Positions 35,801 through 47,164 of a DNA stretch of 64,000 bases are shown here, one piece after another. Source of the DNA: Mesocentrotus franciscanus. Taxonomy: Eukaryota; Echinodermata; Echinoidea; Camarodonta; Strongylocentrotidae. How positions within the stretch are numbered: the first letter of the stretch is position 1; each line of letters starts with the position of its first letter. Location: positions 18,915,910 to 18,979,909 of the forward strand of contig CP137671.1 in assembly GCA_037976565.1 (NCBI GenBank), given 5' to 3'. Position numbers and translations under genes: made by a program. The notes under the pieces are model-generated. The model was not told the DNA's origin, searched no databases, and saw only the letters and a program-made list of their open reading frames with translations.

Positions 35801-38800
35801 TGCCAGGTAAGAACTCCTTGCTCTGCTGTTTTCAGCTCTGATGTCATCGATGTATTCCTTCAGGGGGCTTTCCCTTATGCTGTAGGATTTACCAACCTAT
35901 ATCATAAAATGTATACAATATATATATTAGAACAGACTACATGTATTAGTTTATCTATTTGACTACATGTCTGAACATTCTGAATGTTACAATAGTAATG
36001 TACTTGTATTGTACAACAAGTCTCCAGTAAGCTTTTTTGGTCAGCAAGAGCCATTTTTGTTGTAGAAAGATGCCTAATATTATTCAAAGGGTGAATGTTG
36101 TAAATTTTCTTGGAGTATACATGTATATTGACTGTAATTTGAAATGGGATACTCATGTGAACAATATTATTTGTAAAGTATCTAGATGTATTGGTATCTT
36201 ATTTAAACTGAAATACTATCTTTCAAATCATGCTTTGTTCTCATTATATAATGCACTTATATTACCACATTTATCATATTGTGTCAGTGTCTGGGGTAAC
36301 TGTAGTAAACTGAAAATGAACACCTTATTTAAATTATGCCCACCCCGCTCCTGTCTTTATCAAGCTCAAAACCTTGAATATATTTGATTTATACCAGTAT
36401 CATACAGCAGTGCTACTGCTAGGGTTCCTTTATTTTCATAATCTTCTTCCATATATAATTTCGAACATGTTCCCTACGAATCTCAGCATTCATAGCTATA
36501 AAACAAGAAATCGAACCAATTTTCATCGTTAGAAAATTATGTTTATGTATGAAGAAAAATCTCCTCGGTGTGATCTCCAGGTGATTTGGAATTCATTACC
36601 AAAATATATTCCCCTTTGCAATAACCAAAGATTATTAAAAAAATAACTGAAAATGTACTATTTATCCAAATACCGACAGAAAATCTAATCATACTTTACA
36701 CTATGCTGTTCCTCTGGCTTACCTATGTCTTTATCCACTGTTTGTTTTTAATTTGTTTACATGTCTTTCAGTAACAGAATAAGTTGAAAAACCAAATGAT
36801 ATCTATACTTTAAGGGAACTTATTTTACAAGGCCTTTTGGCCTTATTTTAGTTTCCCTCTTTTTCATTCTCAACTTGTTAATTTGGTCTCATTGATACCG
36901 TTTGAAATGATTTTTTGTGTAACATTTCATATGTATTATATTTGCATGAATTTCTATGATTGCATGTATTTTTTTTTTAAATGTATAATATTGTAATGAC
37001 CTATTGTTTTTATGAAGATGGAAATAAATGAACAACAAAAAACATATTTGATACATAATACATGGTTCAAGGATAACACCAAACTACTGATAACAAGCAT
37101 GAGGGGTTTAAGAACAAAAATATACCAAGGACATCCACCCCCAGACAAAGGTCCCAACAAGAGTAATATATGTGTCAATGCGTAATTTAAACATTTGAAA
37201 TTGTTTTGGTCCTCTAAAACGCCATCTAGGGCCCTGTTGCATTAATCTTACCATTGATGTTAACTTTGACATCAATATTAACTACATATGATGATGTACC
37301 ATACCATGGCCAGGCAAAGTCACTCAACGACCAATAAAATCAATGTTTCCATGGAAGTTACCATTAATGGCAAAGATACCATCTATGGTAAGTTTTTATG
37401 CAGTAGGCCTAAAGTTTGGCCCCGTCTTATAAAGAGTTGATATTAATAGCAACTTATTTGCAACTGATATCGATTGCAACTATGAACATAAGAGATAAGA
37501 GACTGCAAACTTGGGATTGATTGCAGGACTTGCGTTTGATTTTGATCAATAGCAACTCTTTTTAAGACAGGTTTCACTCAATTTTCAATGAATACTGCAA
37601 AATAAATGAAGAGCTTCATCTGTTTGGTGATGCAACATTGAGAAATATTTTTTTCACAACTAATTTACTAATTGTAGAAAAATAATAATTTATCAACCTA
37701 CAACCTGGTTCTCTGAAGTCACCCCTTTAGATGCTGCACAACCATGTTCCTTACAATGTAAACCAATACAAGGATATTTGGTAATTAATTATCTGTCAAG
37801 ACGCCTGATCTGGTGAACATGTATACTGTTCAAGAAATCTGGTAATTTGGAAGGTTTGATGGTCAAAATTGATGGTCTGTGTAATCACCTACAATATATG
37901 TTTCTTTGTCAGATAGTTGCCTAATGAATTCCTTAGTGCATCATGTACGGTAGTATGCCAATCGGTGTGCAATAATACATGTAGGGACACTGATTTTCTG
38001 TTTCAAAAAAAGGCCTTTTCCGTTTCAGAAAATCAGGAATTCTGTTTCAGATGGGCTGAAAAACGGAAATTCCGTTTTGCCATAGAATTTGTACACATGA
38101 AAAAGCTGAAATTCCGTTTACATAAGATTTGCATACAAACATGCTAGAGATCTAGACGAACATTTCAGTCTTGGTTGTCACGTCAGCGATCGATCGATTT
38201 TAGGCGCACATGCCAGCCCCTTTTTCGAACTGTACATCAGCGTGTGTACAATCTCGCCGCACCTACCGCTCGCTGCTGGCGTGTATGTGCCTAGTATTAC
38301 GTCTACGTAATACTAGGCGCATACGCCAGCCCCTTTACTAATATTGTGCTGAACTGTGCATGTGTACAGCAATCTCGCCTTACACTTCGCGGCCGCATGC
38401 GCGCCTAGCTGGCATAATAGGATCAAGTTTTGTGTCAAACAAAATGGCAGCGCCCTGTCTCCAAAGAATCTGACGAATATCACTAAATATTCGGAGTTAT
38501 TAACCATGATATCAGGCCCGATATTTTTTCACTGCATAACGAATGACAAATCACAAAAATAGTGTAAGTTTTACGATTTTCTCCTTGAAAAAAGGGTTTT
38601 CCGCGATTTTCCGTTCGGAATTGCATTTTCCGTTTCAAATGGTCATTTCCGTGAATTCCGTCCGTTTTCCGTGATCGCGGAAAATCAGTGTCCCTATACA
38701 TGCCAAACTTGGTTTTGGCCAGAACCCTGTCCCTGCCCCCTTTCCCCATGAATTCCTCCACTGCTATATACCGGTACCTTAAAAGTTACACAATTGTTTG

Positions 38801-39056
38801 ACAGTTAGTTGCCTGATGAATGTCTTGATATAGTATGCCACAATTGGTGTGTAGTAATGTATGCCAAATTGGTTAGTCCATGGCAAGAAACCCTCCCCCC
38901 ACATGAATCCTCCACTGGTACATACCTTATATGATTCTTTGTCAGTTTGTTGCCTAATAAATGCCTTGTTATGTCCTGCCTTTCTGGTCAGTTCATCCAG
39001 CGTCCACCCTGCTGCAGGCCATTTGTCTGCTACATCTGTTATAACGACCGGAACAC
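32863..39056 (-). CDS. JmjC/cupin_8 Fe(II)/2-oxoglutarate oxygenase, 5' end missing
   Basis: Minus-strand exons, 5' to 3': 39056-38926, 35896-35765, 35562-35484, 35033-34811, 34109-33998, 33141-32863 (stop TGA). Borders are AG/GT and phases join, giving about 317 residues without the start. The fold is that of the FIH/TYW5/JMJD5-type cupin_8 family: VPVVITDVADKWPA near the front, the HxD iron ligands in FCHFDPDDGLLV, a SGSKRVKLYG strand with the likely 2-oxoglutarate lysine, QPLYPNPLG, and the distal iron histidine in LFIPAFWWHQVTALE followed by SINFFYG. All three iron ligands are present, so an active hydroxylase is plausible. The substrate cannot be told; TYW5, HIF1AN and JMJD5-like identities are all open. 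A 2.9-kb intron (35897-38925) holds a LINE fragment and three MITEs. I did not find the exon with the start codon. Confidence 0.88.
33649..33960 (+). mobile_element. SINE with TTAAGCGCTATA tail
   Basis: The head has TCGTGGTCGAGTGGTCAAG (A-box-like) but has lost a clear B box. The body has TTTGGCAAGACATTGATCTA and CCAGGTGTTAACTGGGTACC, and the 3' tail TTAAGCGCTATATAAGCAG runs into TATTATTATT. It sits in an intron of the JmjC gene, in the opposite orientation. Confidence 0.88.
36040..37040 (+). mobile_element. Non-LTR retrotransposon 3' fragment
   Basis: The frame 36037-36387 encodes the end of a CR1/Jockey-type reverse transcriptase: FLGVYMYIDCNLKWDTHV, then LFSLYNALILPHLSYCVSVW. Frame-disrupted matches to the C-terminal region follow (a WNSLP-like GVIWNSLPKYI segment near 36575-36605). 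The element ends in GGAAATAAATGAACAAC. It is 5'-truncated, broken, and lies in a JmjC-gene intron. Confidence 0.8.
37229..37409. mobile_element. 181-bp MITE
   Basis: GGGCCCTGTTGCATTAATC and CTTACCATTGATG at the left pair with the inverse of AGGCCTACTGCATAAA and CTTACCATAGATGG at the right. Non-coding. Confidence 0.75.
37420..37571. mobile_element. 152-bp MITE
   Basis: CCCCGTCTTATAAAGAGTTG at the left pairs with the inverse of CCTGTCTTAAAAAGAGTTG at the right. The interior repeats GCAACT words. It starts 10 bases after the previous MITE. Confidence 0.82.
37984..38694. mobile_element. 711-bp MITE with TA target duplication
   Basis: Ends GGGACACTGATTTTC, exactly inverted at the right apart from one base, flanked by TA on both sides (37982-37983 and 38695-38696), as for Tc1/mariner-type insertion. 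Inside, CGTTTC and TTCCGTTT words recur. The core has a perfect GCCTAGTATTACG hairpin (about 38291-38320) within a larger fold-back of GCGCA.ACGCCAGCCCCTTT units. No transposase. Confidence 0.83.
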
Positions 39057-39394
39057 CTGCAGAGTAGATGTAATGCACAAATTTGGTGAAAATCAAGAGT
39101 GGAATATCTTGGAAGAGGTATGAAAGGGAGAGCGAGAGAGAGAGAGAGCGCAGGCGGTGGAGATTCATGAATAAGAAGTTGTGCAATATTTCATTACAAG
39201 TCTAAGATATTCAAACTTCAATTGAAGTTCAGAGATCACAATAGTTGATGAAGAAATCAAGAAACCCACATCACTGAAAACCCTGCAGAATACAGCAATC
39301 AGCAATTCAGGCTTTCAGCATAACTCCAGAGTCCAGACAAATTCTTTGTGTTTATTTTTTTCTTTCAATTTTTTTTCAATTGAAACTGGTGAAG

Positions 39395-39531
39395 CTGGGC
39401 AGCATCTGTCTCACGAAACCGTCATACACATAGCCAGGATCTAAGTCCAAGTATGCGTGTATTAAGTTTAACACGCGTTTAAATGGGACGTCGGTGAACT
39501 TGTGCTTATTACGGTTTCATGAAATGCTGCC
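39395..39531. mobile_element. Hairpin MITE (copy 2, partner 8920-9022)
   Basis: GGCAGCAT and CACGAAACCGT at the left are inverted at the right as ACGGTTTCATGAAATGCTGCC. CGTCGGTGAACTTGTGCTTA near the right end matches the earlier copy. Non-coding, with a GTTTAACACGCG centre. Confidence 0.75.
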
Positions 39532-41135
39532 CCGAGGCTGAATGGCTGAAGTGCAGCAGCACTCCTATAGTCCTAGTCCTACAAAGTACAATGCATGAAG
39601 TCTAACCATAAACGGTAAACGGGATGGAAGTGCAGGCTGCAGTACTTACTATACTAGTTAGATCTATCATAGACATACTTCCTTAGAATGTTTATTTCTT
39701 CCACAGGCAGTAATTTTTCCGAAGTCTACTTAATCAAACAACGGAGCCCGGCCGCATAACTTAAAGTACCAGAGCGAAGGTTTTAAAATGCTTTTATCCT
39801 TAATAATATTGGTATCATTGCAAAGGTAATGTTACAATCTTTCTAATAATTCATATTTACTTTTCAAAAATTGTTACAGAATTGACTAATCTGCTATCAA
39901 AAATGATGAATTTGCTACCCGTTTTTCCGCCCTCGATCAGCCCGCTGTTCGCTGTTACGATGTGTGACGTAATAGGTTGGGCACATGAGCGAGTGCTCCC
40001 AAGCCCCTCACACAGCTCTGTCCGCTGCATGCATTATACGTATACGAAAGCCAGTCGAACGCGAAATATCCTATCACAATGTCCGAGCTTGAGGAAGAAG
40101 TTTTACTAAATTTAGATATCGAAGTTGATGAGCACAGCTCCACAACTAGTGACAGTGATTTATTTGATTTTTTGTATGTTTTAGTATGCTATCTCCACGC
40201 CGGAGTTTCGGGTCAAAAATGGATACGAAAGTATACACTAGCGCCATGAAATTCCCAAGTTCGAGCTGGCTGAGCTGAGCTGCCGGGCCGTACCGGCTGA
40301 ACTGGCGATCGATCCGTCATGCACTGGGGTGACTGACTGGGCGAGACATTTTCTAATTTTTTAGAAAGTGTTGGGCTATTTTGGCAAATTTCACGGATAA
40401 AAAAACAAAGAAGAATAGATGTGAGATTATATCTTGCGAATACCAATTACATATATGCACCATAAATGGAACTGCACGACATCATAAAAATGCAAAGCCA
40501 ACTGAGGGACTCTCGCGATTTATCAACACTCAACAGCAATCACCAATCATCTTGCACATGCCAATTAAGCCATGACCGAAAACTTCACAGCAAATTACAC
40601 AAAACGGAAGAATATTTGGACAAATCGATCTGCACGATTCACCCCCTCGTATTACATTACATAATTTGCTTAATATGCAATAATAAAATGTAATTTCCTG
40701 ATTTTGAGAGATTGTTATTCCACTTTCATCAAAGCTGGCTTATAGGTATGAATCATTCGAAGTCTGGGTAATGTATACTGAATGCAAAATACCGCACGCG
40801 AGCTGAGCGAGAGCCGAGCGGGAGGCCTAGGAATTTCGATCGTGCCCAACCTCTGACGTCATAAGTCTGTACTCCGTAATTTTATTTTTCAAGCCAGGAA
40901 AAGAAGTTCTGAGAAGGGTCTTGGAAAAAGCATCTTATCGCGTTTCATTTATATTTATAATACTTTAGGGCGGATGATTTGTGTTCATATTGGTGTAAGC
41001 TTTCAGTACATGTATAATCTGTCCATTTTGTGACATTTTGTGACATTTCTTCGCTCAGCTACTTTAAGTGACCCGAAATTCTTATATTCACGGCCGCGCG
41101 AGTGCGTCGTTGAATTGCAAATTGATGATGGCGTA
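39532..41135. other. Region with CpG-rich patches, no confident gene
   Basis: Contains GTGACGTAA (about 39963) and TGACGTCA (about 40856), both CRE-like, and a GC-rich patch at 40255-40340, so it could be a promoter region, possibly of the JmjC gene or of something on the plus strand. A short acidic frame starts at 40079 (see findings). No exon of known type is visible. Confidence 0.4.
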
Positions 41136-41754
41136 CACACTCCAGCGAAGCATAGAGTCGATGCTATTTGTATTGACCTCTACTAGCTACTCTAGCGCTG
41201 TATACATGTACGTGCTGAGAGGCAGCAATTGCACACAATAGTCAATACACACATTGCACACTAATGCACACAATGAATACAAAGTGGCTGATGTTCAAGT
41301 TTGACAGTAGACTCACGATTGGAATTTTCAAAGTATTCTTTATAATTCTAACAGTAAGCACACATAGCTGCATCGCTATCCTGGCTGTGTATTAAAACCT
41401 GTTTTATTGATCTCAACATTTCAAACACCACTGTACAATTAACTAAACTGATTTCACTCAAAATCGGTACTTTAGTGACAATTGATGACACATAAATAGC
41501 AGTAAAATACAATTTTTTCAACTCACCGATGTTAGAAGGAATAATTTAAAAATTAAAATCGTGAGTCCATGCACTGTCAAACTTGCTTACAGTTTTATCG
41601 GCATTTGTGTGTGCATTTGTGTGTGCATTTGTGTGTTATAAGTGTATTGACTATTCACGTGTGAAATTGCTGCCTATTATTAGCACATGGTACAGCGCTA
41701 GAGGTCCATACGCAGTATTGACTCTCTATGCTTTGCTGGAGTGACAGTAAGTAG
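41136..41754 (+). mobile_element. CACTCCAGC inverted-repeat element, complete copy
   Basis: CACTCCAGCGAAGCATAGAG at the left and its inverse CTCTATGCTTTGCTGGAGTG at the right pair over about 60 bases, including TCTAGCGCTGT. ACA on both sides could be a 3-bp target duplication; together with CACT-type ends this suggests CACTA (EnSpm) affinity, but that is an inference. The 619-bp body has no transposase. Confidence 0.78.
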
Positions 41755-42304
41755 TAACATCGGTAAGTTGAAAAGATTTTACTGCTATTTAGCCTAGGTA
41801 CAGTAATCATTTTATCTACGCGCGACTACATGTGTCATTTACAACTTGTCTCCCTTCCTTGTCCTTTTCTTTACCCTTCCCTCTATTTCTCTCCTTTCCT
41901 TTCCTTCCTCCACCATGTCCACCTTTTGTTCCTATCTCTCTCTCTCTCCTTACTATTTCACTCTTCAATCTAGTCCCCTTTCAACGCCTTTCTCTCTTCT
42001 CTATCTGTAAATGTCGACTCCTTTCTTAGGTTTTCCCTAGTATTATTACGTAAGACAATACATATACATGTATATACATATTTATGCTTTTTTTTCAAAT
42101 GTCATAACTCGTGTGAATTTATGTACATTTATGTGACGTATATACCCAAGTGTTAATCAATTATCTTGTAACTACATTATACATAGTCTAGTAGTAGGTC
42201 TACATTGTATGTTGTTTATGACTGTGCTGCCAGTGGAGGCCAATTTTCTATGTTTTGAATATCAATATGGATCAATAAAACTAATCTATCTAGACCTAGA
42301 CCTA
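41755..42304. other. No gene; C/T-rich tract
   Basis: 41840-42010 is strongly pyrimidine-rich on the plus strand, similar in character to 17850-18165. The remainder is AT-rich with CTAGACCTAGAC-type short repeats at the end. Confidence 0.5.
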
Positions 42305-42525
42305 GACTTATCTAGACTAGTAGGTGTCATCAATTGTCACTAAACCTTAAAAAAGTAAAGTATCGATTTTGAGTGAACTCAGTTGAGTTTTGTATAGCTA
42401 TACAATATACATTACAGTCAGTCACAGTGGTGTTTGAAATGTTGAGAATCAATAGAGGTCGTCTAATTCTAAACATTTTTTTAATACACAAAAAGGATAC
42501 AATGCTGCTATGTGTGGCGTACAGT
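42305..42525 (-). repeat. Inverted partial copy of the CACTCCAGC element interior
   Basis: Read on the minus strand it repeats CACACATAGC..GTGTATTAAAA, CTCAACATTTCAAACACCAC, ATTTCACTCAAAATCG and GTGACAATTGATGACACC, the same order as 41353-41490 and 18165-18300. Confidence 0.75.
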
Positions 42526-43454
42526 GGTACACAGCTAGGCCTACACTAGACAGAAATAACCGTCTGGTATGGGTCATTCTTTAATAAAACTGACATTTGT
42601 TGACATCCCATAGAGGCGGTCAGAGGAGCCAGATGCAATCTCCTAGAGTCTACACTGGATCAGACTCAACACGAATATGTATGATTGGGACCATACAAGC
42701 AAATACACGCTAAATTTACTGTAATACTAACGAACCTTTTCGTAAATGGTTTGCTCTGAAGTCATGTTCAGATGGAGCTGATATTCGGGAAATTTGAAAA
42801 GTTTCAGAAGTCATGACTCTACCGTATTTTGATAGATTCATGTAAGATTCATGCCGTTTTAATATGTTAGAATTCTCTTGCTGACAATCTGTTAATGTAG
42901 TCTTCTCCCAGGCGCGAGTCTTATCCTAGTTGAGTAAAGTGGGTGTTCCTAGCCTCCACGGCTCCATCCACAAAAAATGCCTATAAACAAATGTAGGTAA
43001 ATTACAGTTTCCAGGGTTACAGTATGTGTTTTTTCAAAGGAATTAGAGCCCGTTGTTTCGATCAGTATGCCCTGATCACCTCCAGGAGACATAACTCTTC
43101 AATACCCGGCCCCGGCCCCCCCCCCCCTAAACTATAAAGCCACAGATGGGCAAAATTGGATTCCTTCTTGACCAAACATGATGCCAATTGAATGATACAG
43201 AGACGGCCGTGCCTAACTTGCATCCATTGCTCCTTGATCATTTGTGGAACTCGATTCCTTCCTCTCCTCGTGAGATTGACAGTTTATAACACATACTTCA
43301 AATCATGCCTCAAATTTACCTACTTCGGAAAATGGCAAAATACTGACTTCATGGGAGCAGCCTGCGCCTCGGAAATGTTTTTAACATAAATATGGCGCCC
43401 TGATATATAAAGGCTGTGAATGATCATCGTTTATATAACCATCCTCAAAATCAT
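42526..43454. other. No confident gene; possible RT tail remnant
   Basis: Around 43235-43325 a plus-strand frame reads LWNSIPSSPREIDSL and then, in another frame, FKSCLKFTYF, which resembles the C-terminal WNSLP...FKxxLK pattern of CR1/Jockey reverse transcriptases. The match is short and frame-broken. The rest shows nothing. Confidence 0.35.
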
Positions 43455-43548
43455 CATCACCACCATCATCATTTTTCTGCCCAATATTACAAATAACCAT
43501 CTTTATGAGTTTATCAATGAATAAGGTTTTATTTTTCCATTTGTTCTG

Positions 43549-44100
43549 GATGTCTCTGAGAATGCAGGTATTGAAAACTCGGTATTATAGTAAACCCCTT
43601 CGGTACACATCGGGCCTCTAGAAATGTTGGCTTAATAGCCTGCTGACACATGGGAATTGATCATATTTTGGTGTTACCAAGGACTATCCAGCCTCTCATG
43701 GTTGCAGTATAGTCCTTGTTGTTTGTTAAAATATCTAATTATTTATTATTAGTATATTGTTCTGGTTAGTTGAGCAGAGATTGTTGCAAATTACAACTTC
43801 AATAGATTGTTATACATGTACTTATTTTAATGTTGCAGTTACAGGTACAGCTTAGATTTAGATTGCTATACTGTTATCAATTTTATATACAGGTGACATG
43901 TTACAGTTTAGATTATATATACGTAGTATAGTTTTGTTTTGTTTTGTTTTATCTTTGTAAGATTTGTTGTTATTATACTCATCATGTTTATACTCAGTTT
44001 ATACATACTCTATCTATGTAACATAATGTTTTATGGACCTCTGCCAGTCTACCTTGTGCAGCTGAGTCTGAAATAAAGTTCTGAATTGAAAATTGAATTG
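43549..44100 (+). mobile_element. Retroelement 3' end inserted in the left arm only
   Basis: About 550 bases absent from the right arm. It ends AAATAAAGTTCTG followed by GAATTGAAAATTGAATTGA, a short tandem tail typical of CR1/L2-type LINE 3' ends. It has no intact frame. Confidence 0.65.
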
Positions 44101-45322
44101 AATTGGTAACTAGGCCTATATGCTATGTAAATAGCATATTCTTATTTTCACCATTTCTTTATTTTTTCAACAAATATACTATGGACTATACATGGTAATA
44201 TTTTAATCATGACTTGCTATTGAATTATCGAATAAAATCGGTCATAATTAACTGTTAATGATATCAACAATTTGGCTTATGAATTTTAACTCGGAGTCGC
44301 TGAAAAATCTTCGAGTCCAGCAGCATAAATAGAAAAGTTATTTCCTTCAGAAATTCATGTATATTTGGGAAAAGAAATATTTAATCGCTTGATAATAATG
44401 TGTATAGAGATATAGGAATTTAACTATCAGGCCTAAACAGATTTCAAGATTAAGGAGTCATTTATATACTGATGGCAAAGGCCCACTGTGAAAAATTGCG
44501 ACTCCCATCCCCCAAAATAAATAATGAACAACCCCCTGTTCATATTTTCCAACACTACTATTCTTCGTCTTTGCCAGAGTTACAACCGCTCTGATCATCA
44601 TCTCTAAGATATATGTATGCATTTTGGACCGATGCGTAAAAAAGCTTCCATATAGGCCTTACCATAATTATATGGCTTTATTTTTAAAGGCTTAATTACG
44701 ATTCAGGATAAAGAAAAGCCATTATTTCCAGATACGTTTCCAGATATGGCCCATTGAAGGATAATGTACCAAATTTGCCCCAAAAGGTGGCAAAGACACA
44801 GGCCAACCTGAACAAGTCACACATTCGGACAAATTTAAGAGCACCAACACCAACACGTCATCATAATTTAAAATTTGAAACACATCGGATCCTTTTATTT
44901 TCCTTATGCAAGAATAAATAAAATAATAATCAATTAGGAGATTTATCGATATAATGATAAATACAATTTTTTTTTAAAAGATTTACCAACAGAAATATAT
45001 TAGAGGAGGGGTGTTACTGTCACCAACACAGACCAAAGGCACAATCTCGCTGTCGGTTGACGTCTTTTTTCGCCGAATATTAGCTTCCAGCCCCCCTTTT
45101 TTTTTGGGGGGGGGGGTACATTTGTGAGTATGCAAGTGAGCGAAATTTTTGTATTGTAGATTCAATTTTGTTAATAACAATTTACTAATTATAAAGGACA
45201 TTTCAAAATATTCTAATAGACCACCTAGGTGCCCTTGATATGAGGCAACTGGTGCCGATCATGATTGCAAGAATATTTTTAATTACCCAAATCTTGAAGG
45301 GCTTATGCGATCAGCAGCCCCT

Positions 45323-45663
45323 GACGTCCTCGCATTTCTTCTACTGATTGCTACAGCGATTCTTCTTATAGTTATATTTGGTGTTCGATTATGTTGTCGA
45401 ATGGTCTGTGGAAAGAGGAAAGCAAAATTAGACTGAGTTGACCAAGCTAGCTAGGTACCTCTAGATGGAGGGATGGAGGGGGAGGGGGAGGGGGCCTGTG
45501 TTGCGGGATATGCGGCATTCCCCATGATGGGCGTACGAGGTTGGTCATCTCAGTCTAATTTTGCTTTCCTCTTTCCACAGACCATTCGACAACATAATCG
45601 AACACCAAATATAAGTATAAGAAGAATCGCTGTAGCAAGCAGTAGAAGAAATGCGAGGACGTC
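45323..45663. repeat. Fold-back copy of the UGT 3' end (121-bp arms)
   Basis: 45323-45443 carries, in plus orientation, the last UGT coding segment (transmembrane and tail codons, stop) and meets its own reverse complement at 45543-45663. The ~99-base loop is UGT 3' flank, also in plus orientation. The right arm (53880-54090) has only a single copy of this sequence. Confidence 0.88.
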
Positions 45664-47154
45664 GATCATGAAAAACTCTATCAGGGAAAGATCCCTTGCA
45701 GATGTTTTGAGGTACTGTCCGCCATATTTGATCACGTGTTCTATCCAGAATGCTGCGCGTTCTCGTGCCTGCATGGGCCTTTCTCTGATGATGGCAGAAA
45801 CTTCTTTAGCCACTGCAGTGTACCTGTATGAAGAGGAAAATGTTATTCGGTTAACATTTCTTTCTTTTTGATCGGGGCATATATTTAATCGCGATTCTAC
45901 CATGTATATATCGGCTACAGACTTGCATGGTGGAACCCTTTGCAAGATGAAAAGGGGTCAAGCCTTATACTTTGAAAATATAATATTGACATCAAGTTAA
46001 AAGACAGTTAAAGTAAGATTTTCCTGGATCTTGGTATCATACGTTGACAGATAAACACAATTTATGGAAAGTGTTGCTGCGATATACACCTTAAATTATT
46101 CCACGCCACAAAATGGCGGTCGAGTAGCTAAAACATAAATTTACTGAATGGGAGTGTCGGGCGAAAATGATTTTGCCATGAAGTCTTTTTATCGAAAATT
46201 TGCCAACAAACTGAAAAAGCACACAACGAAATTTCAAACTATGGTAAACAAAGGGGTGAATAGGTTAACTTATAAAACATTGATACACGACTGCACAAAC
46301 CCAATTGCCTACACTGCACTCATACACGTACACGCAAACACACATGATTCAAAGATTTGACTTCGACTTTGTATTAATCACGGTTTAAAAAAAACTGCTA
46401 TCATCTAACAGCTGTTTTTCAGGCAGGGGGACCTATACGATCACAAGTGACACAAGATTCTCTTTCGGAGTCCCATCACTGAAATCGAATTCAACTCGTG
46501 TGAGATGGACGTCACTAGAAAAATGCTATCCAGATCGAACCATTAACAATAATAAATATTAATTAATAATTAACAATAAATCTGGATTTTTATAGCGCTT
46601 AATACGGAATCTCGTCTCTAAGAGTTCAGTACAGATCATTATTATCATGTTCATCGAATTCATTCACGTGCAAATTTCCAATTCCTACAATCAACCATAT
46701 GGTCACCGAGGCGGCATATCTATCACAAAGGCTTTTGTCATCCTCCAAGTCATCCTACCAGGTCTCCATTTCTCTCCTGGGTATGGAGTGGCAAAAGTAG
46801 ATTAATGTCTTCCTAAAGGACATTAGTACTTTACGTGTCGATCGGAGATCGAACCCACGACCTTTGCATTTCAGGTCAAGTGCATAACCACTCAACCATA
46901 CGACACCTCTACAATTAAATTTAATTCCCACTTTCTGCTCTATACAAACTCACTTTGGATCACTGATGACGTCCTGTAAAGTATCATAGATAACGTCAGC
47001 ACTGGCAGCCATCCTTTCGATCTTCCTGCCCATCCCTCGAGCTACGACCCTGGCGGCGACGTCGAACTGGTCCGCGTGGAGTGGGACAACGACTATGGGT
47101 ACGTCGTGATAGCAGGCTTCCTGGAACCCGTTGTTGCCTCCAGTGGCAACAAAA
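45550..47154 (-). pseudogene. UGT fragment, last two exons only
   Basis: Minus-strand exons 47154-46954 and 45823-45550 match exons 3 and 4 of the plus-strand UGT. The second encodes the C-terminal end of the luminal domain, the membrane helix [20 protein letters not shown] and the basic tail GKRKAKLD with its stop. The first keeps [20 protein letters not shown] in a clean frame, intact where the plus copy has lost a base, but its first ~25 bases (encoding HPKTRV in the partner) are replaced by LINE-side sequence. Exons 1 and 2 are absent, so it cannot make a working enzyme. It could yield a chimeric transcript, because a chance AG precedes the remaining exon. Confidence 0.88.
46574..46918 (-). 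mobile_element. SINE in the left arm
   Basis: Same element as 52412-52745, inverted. A box AGTTGAGTGGTTA and a B-box-like GGTTCGATCTCCG are readable on the minus strand, and the tail is TTAAGCGCTATAAAAATCC. Present in both arms, so it entered before the duplication. Confidence 0.88.
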
Positions 47155-47164
47155 CTAAATATTA

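Larger units (their letters stand above)
43455..47154 (-). repeat. Left arm of the large UGT inverted duplication
   Basis: Matches 52178-55895 in reverse orientation along its whole length, with only small differences apart from one extra insertion here (43549-44100) and one in the partner (54612-55140). It contains the two terminal UGT exons, the intron with its SINE, and about 2 kb of downstream flank. It ends where UGT exon 3 is cut and LINE sequence begins. Confidence 0.92.

Noticed and set aside
45473..45871. 132-codon plus-strand frame
   Set aside because: Antisense of the UGT terminal exon; its mirror image appears at 53677-54063.
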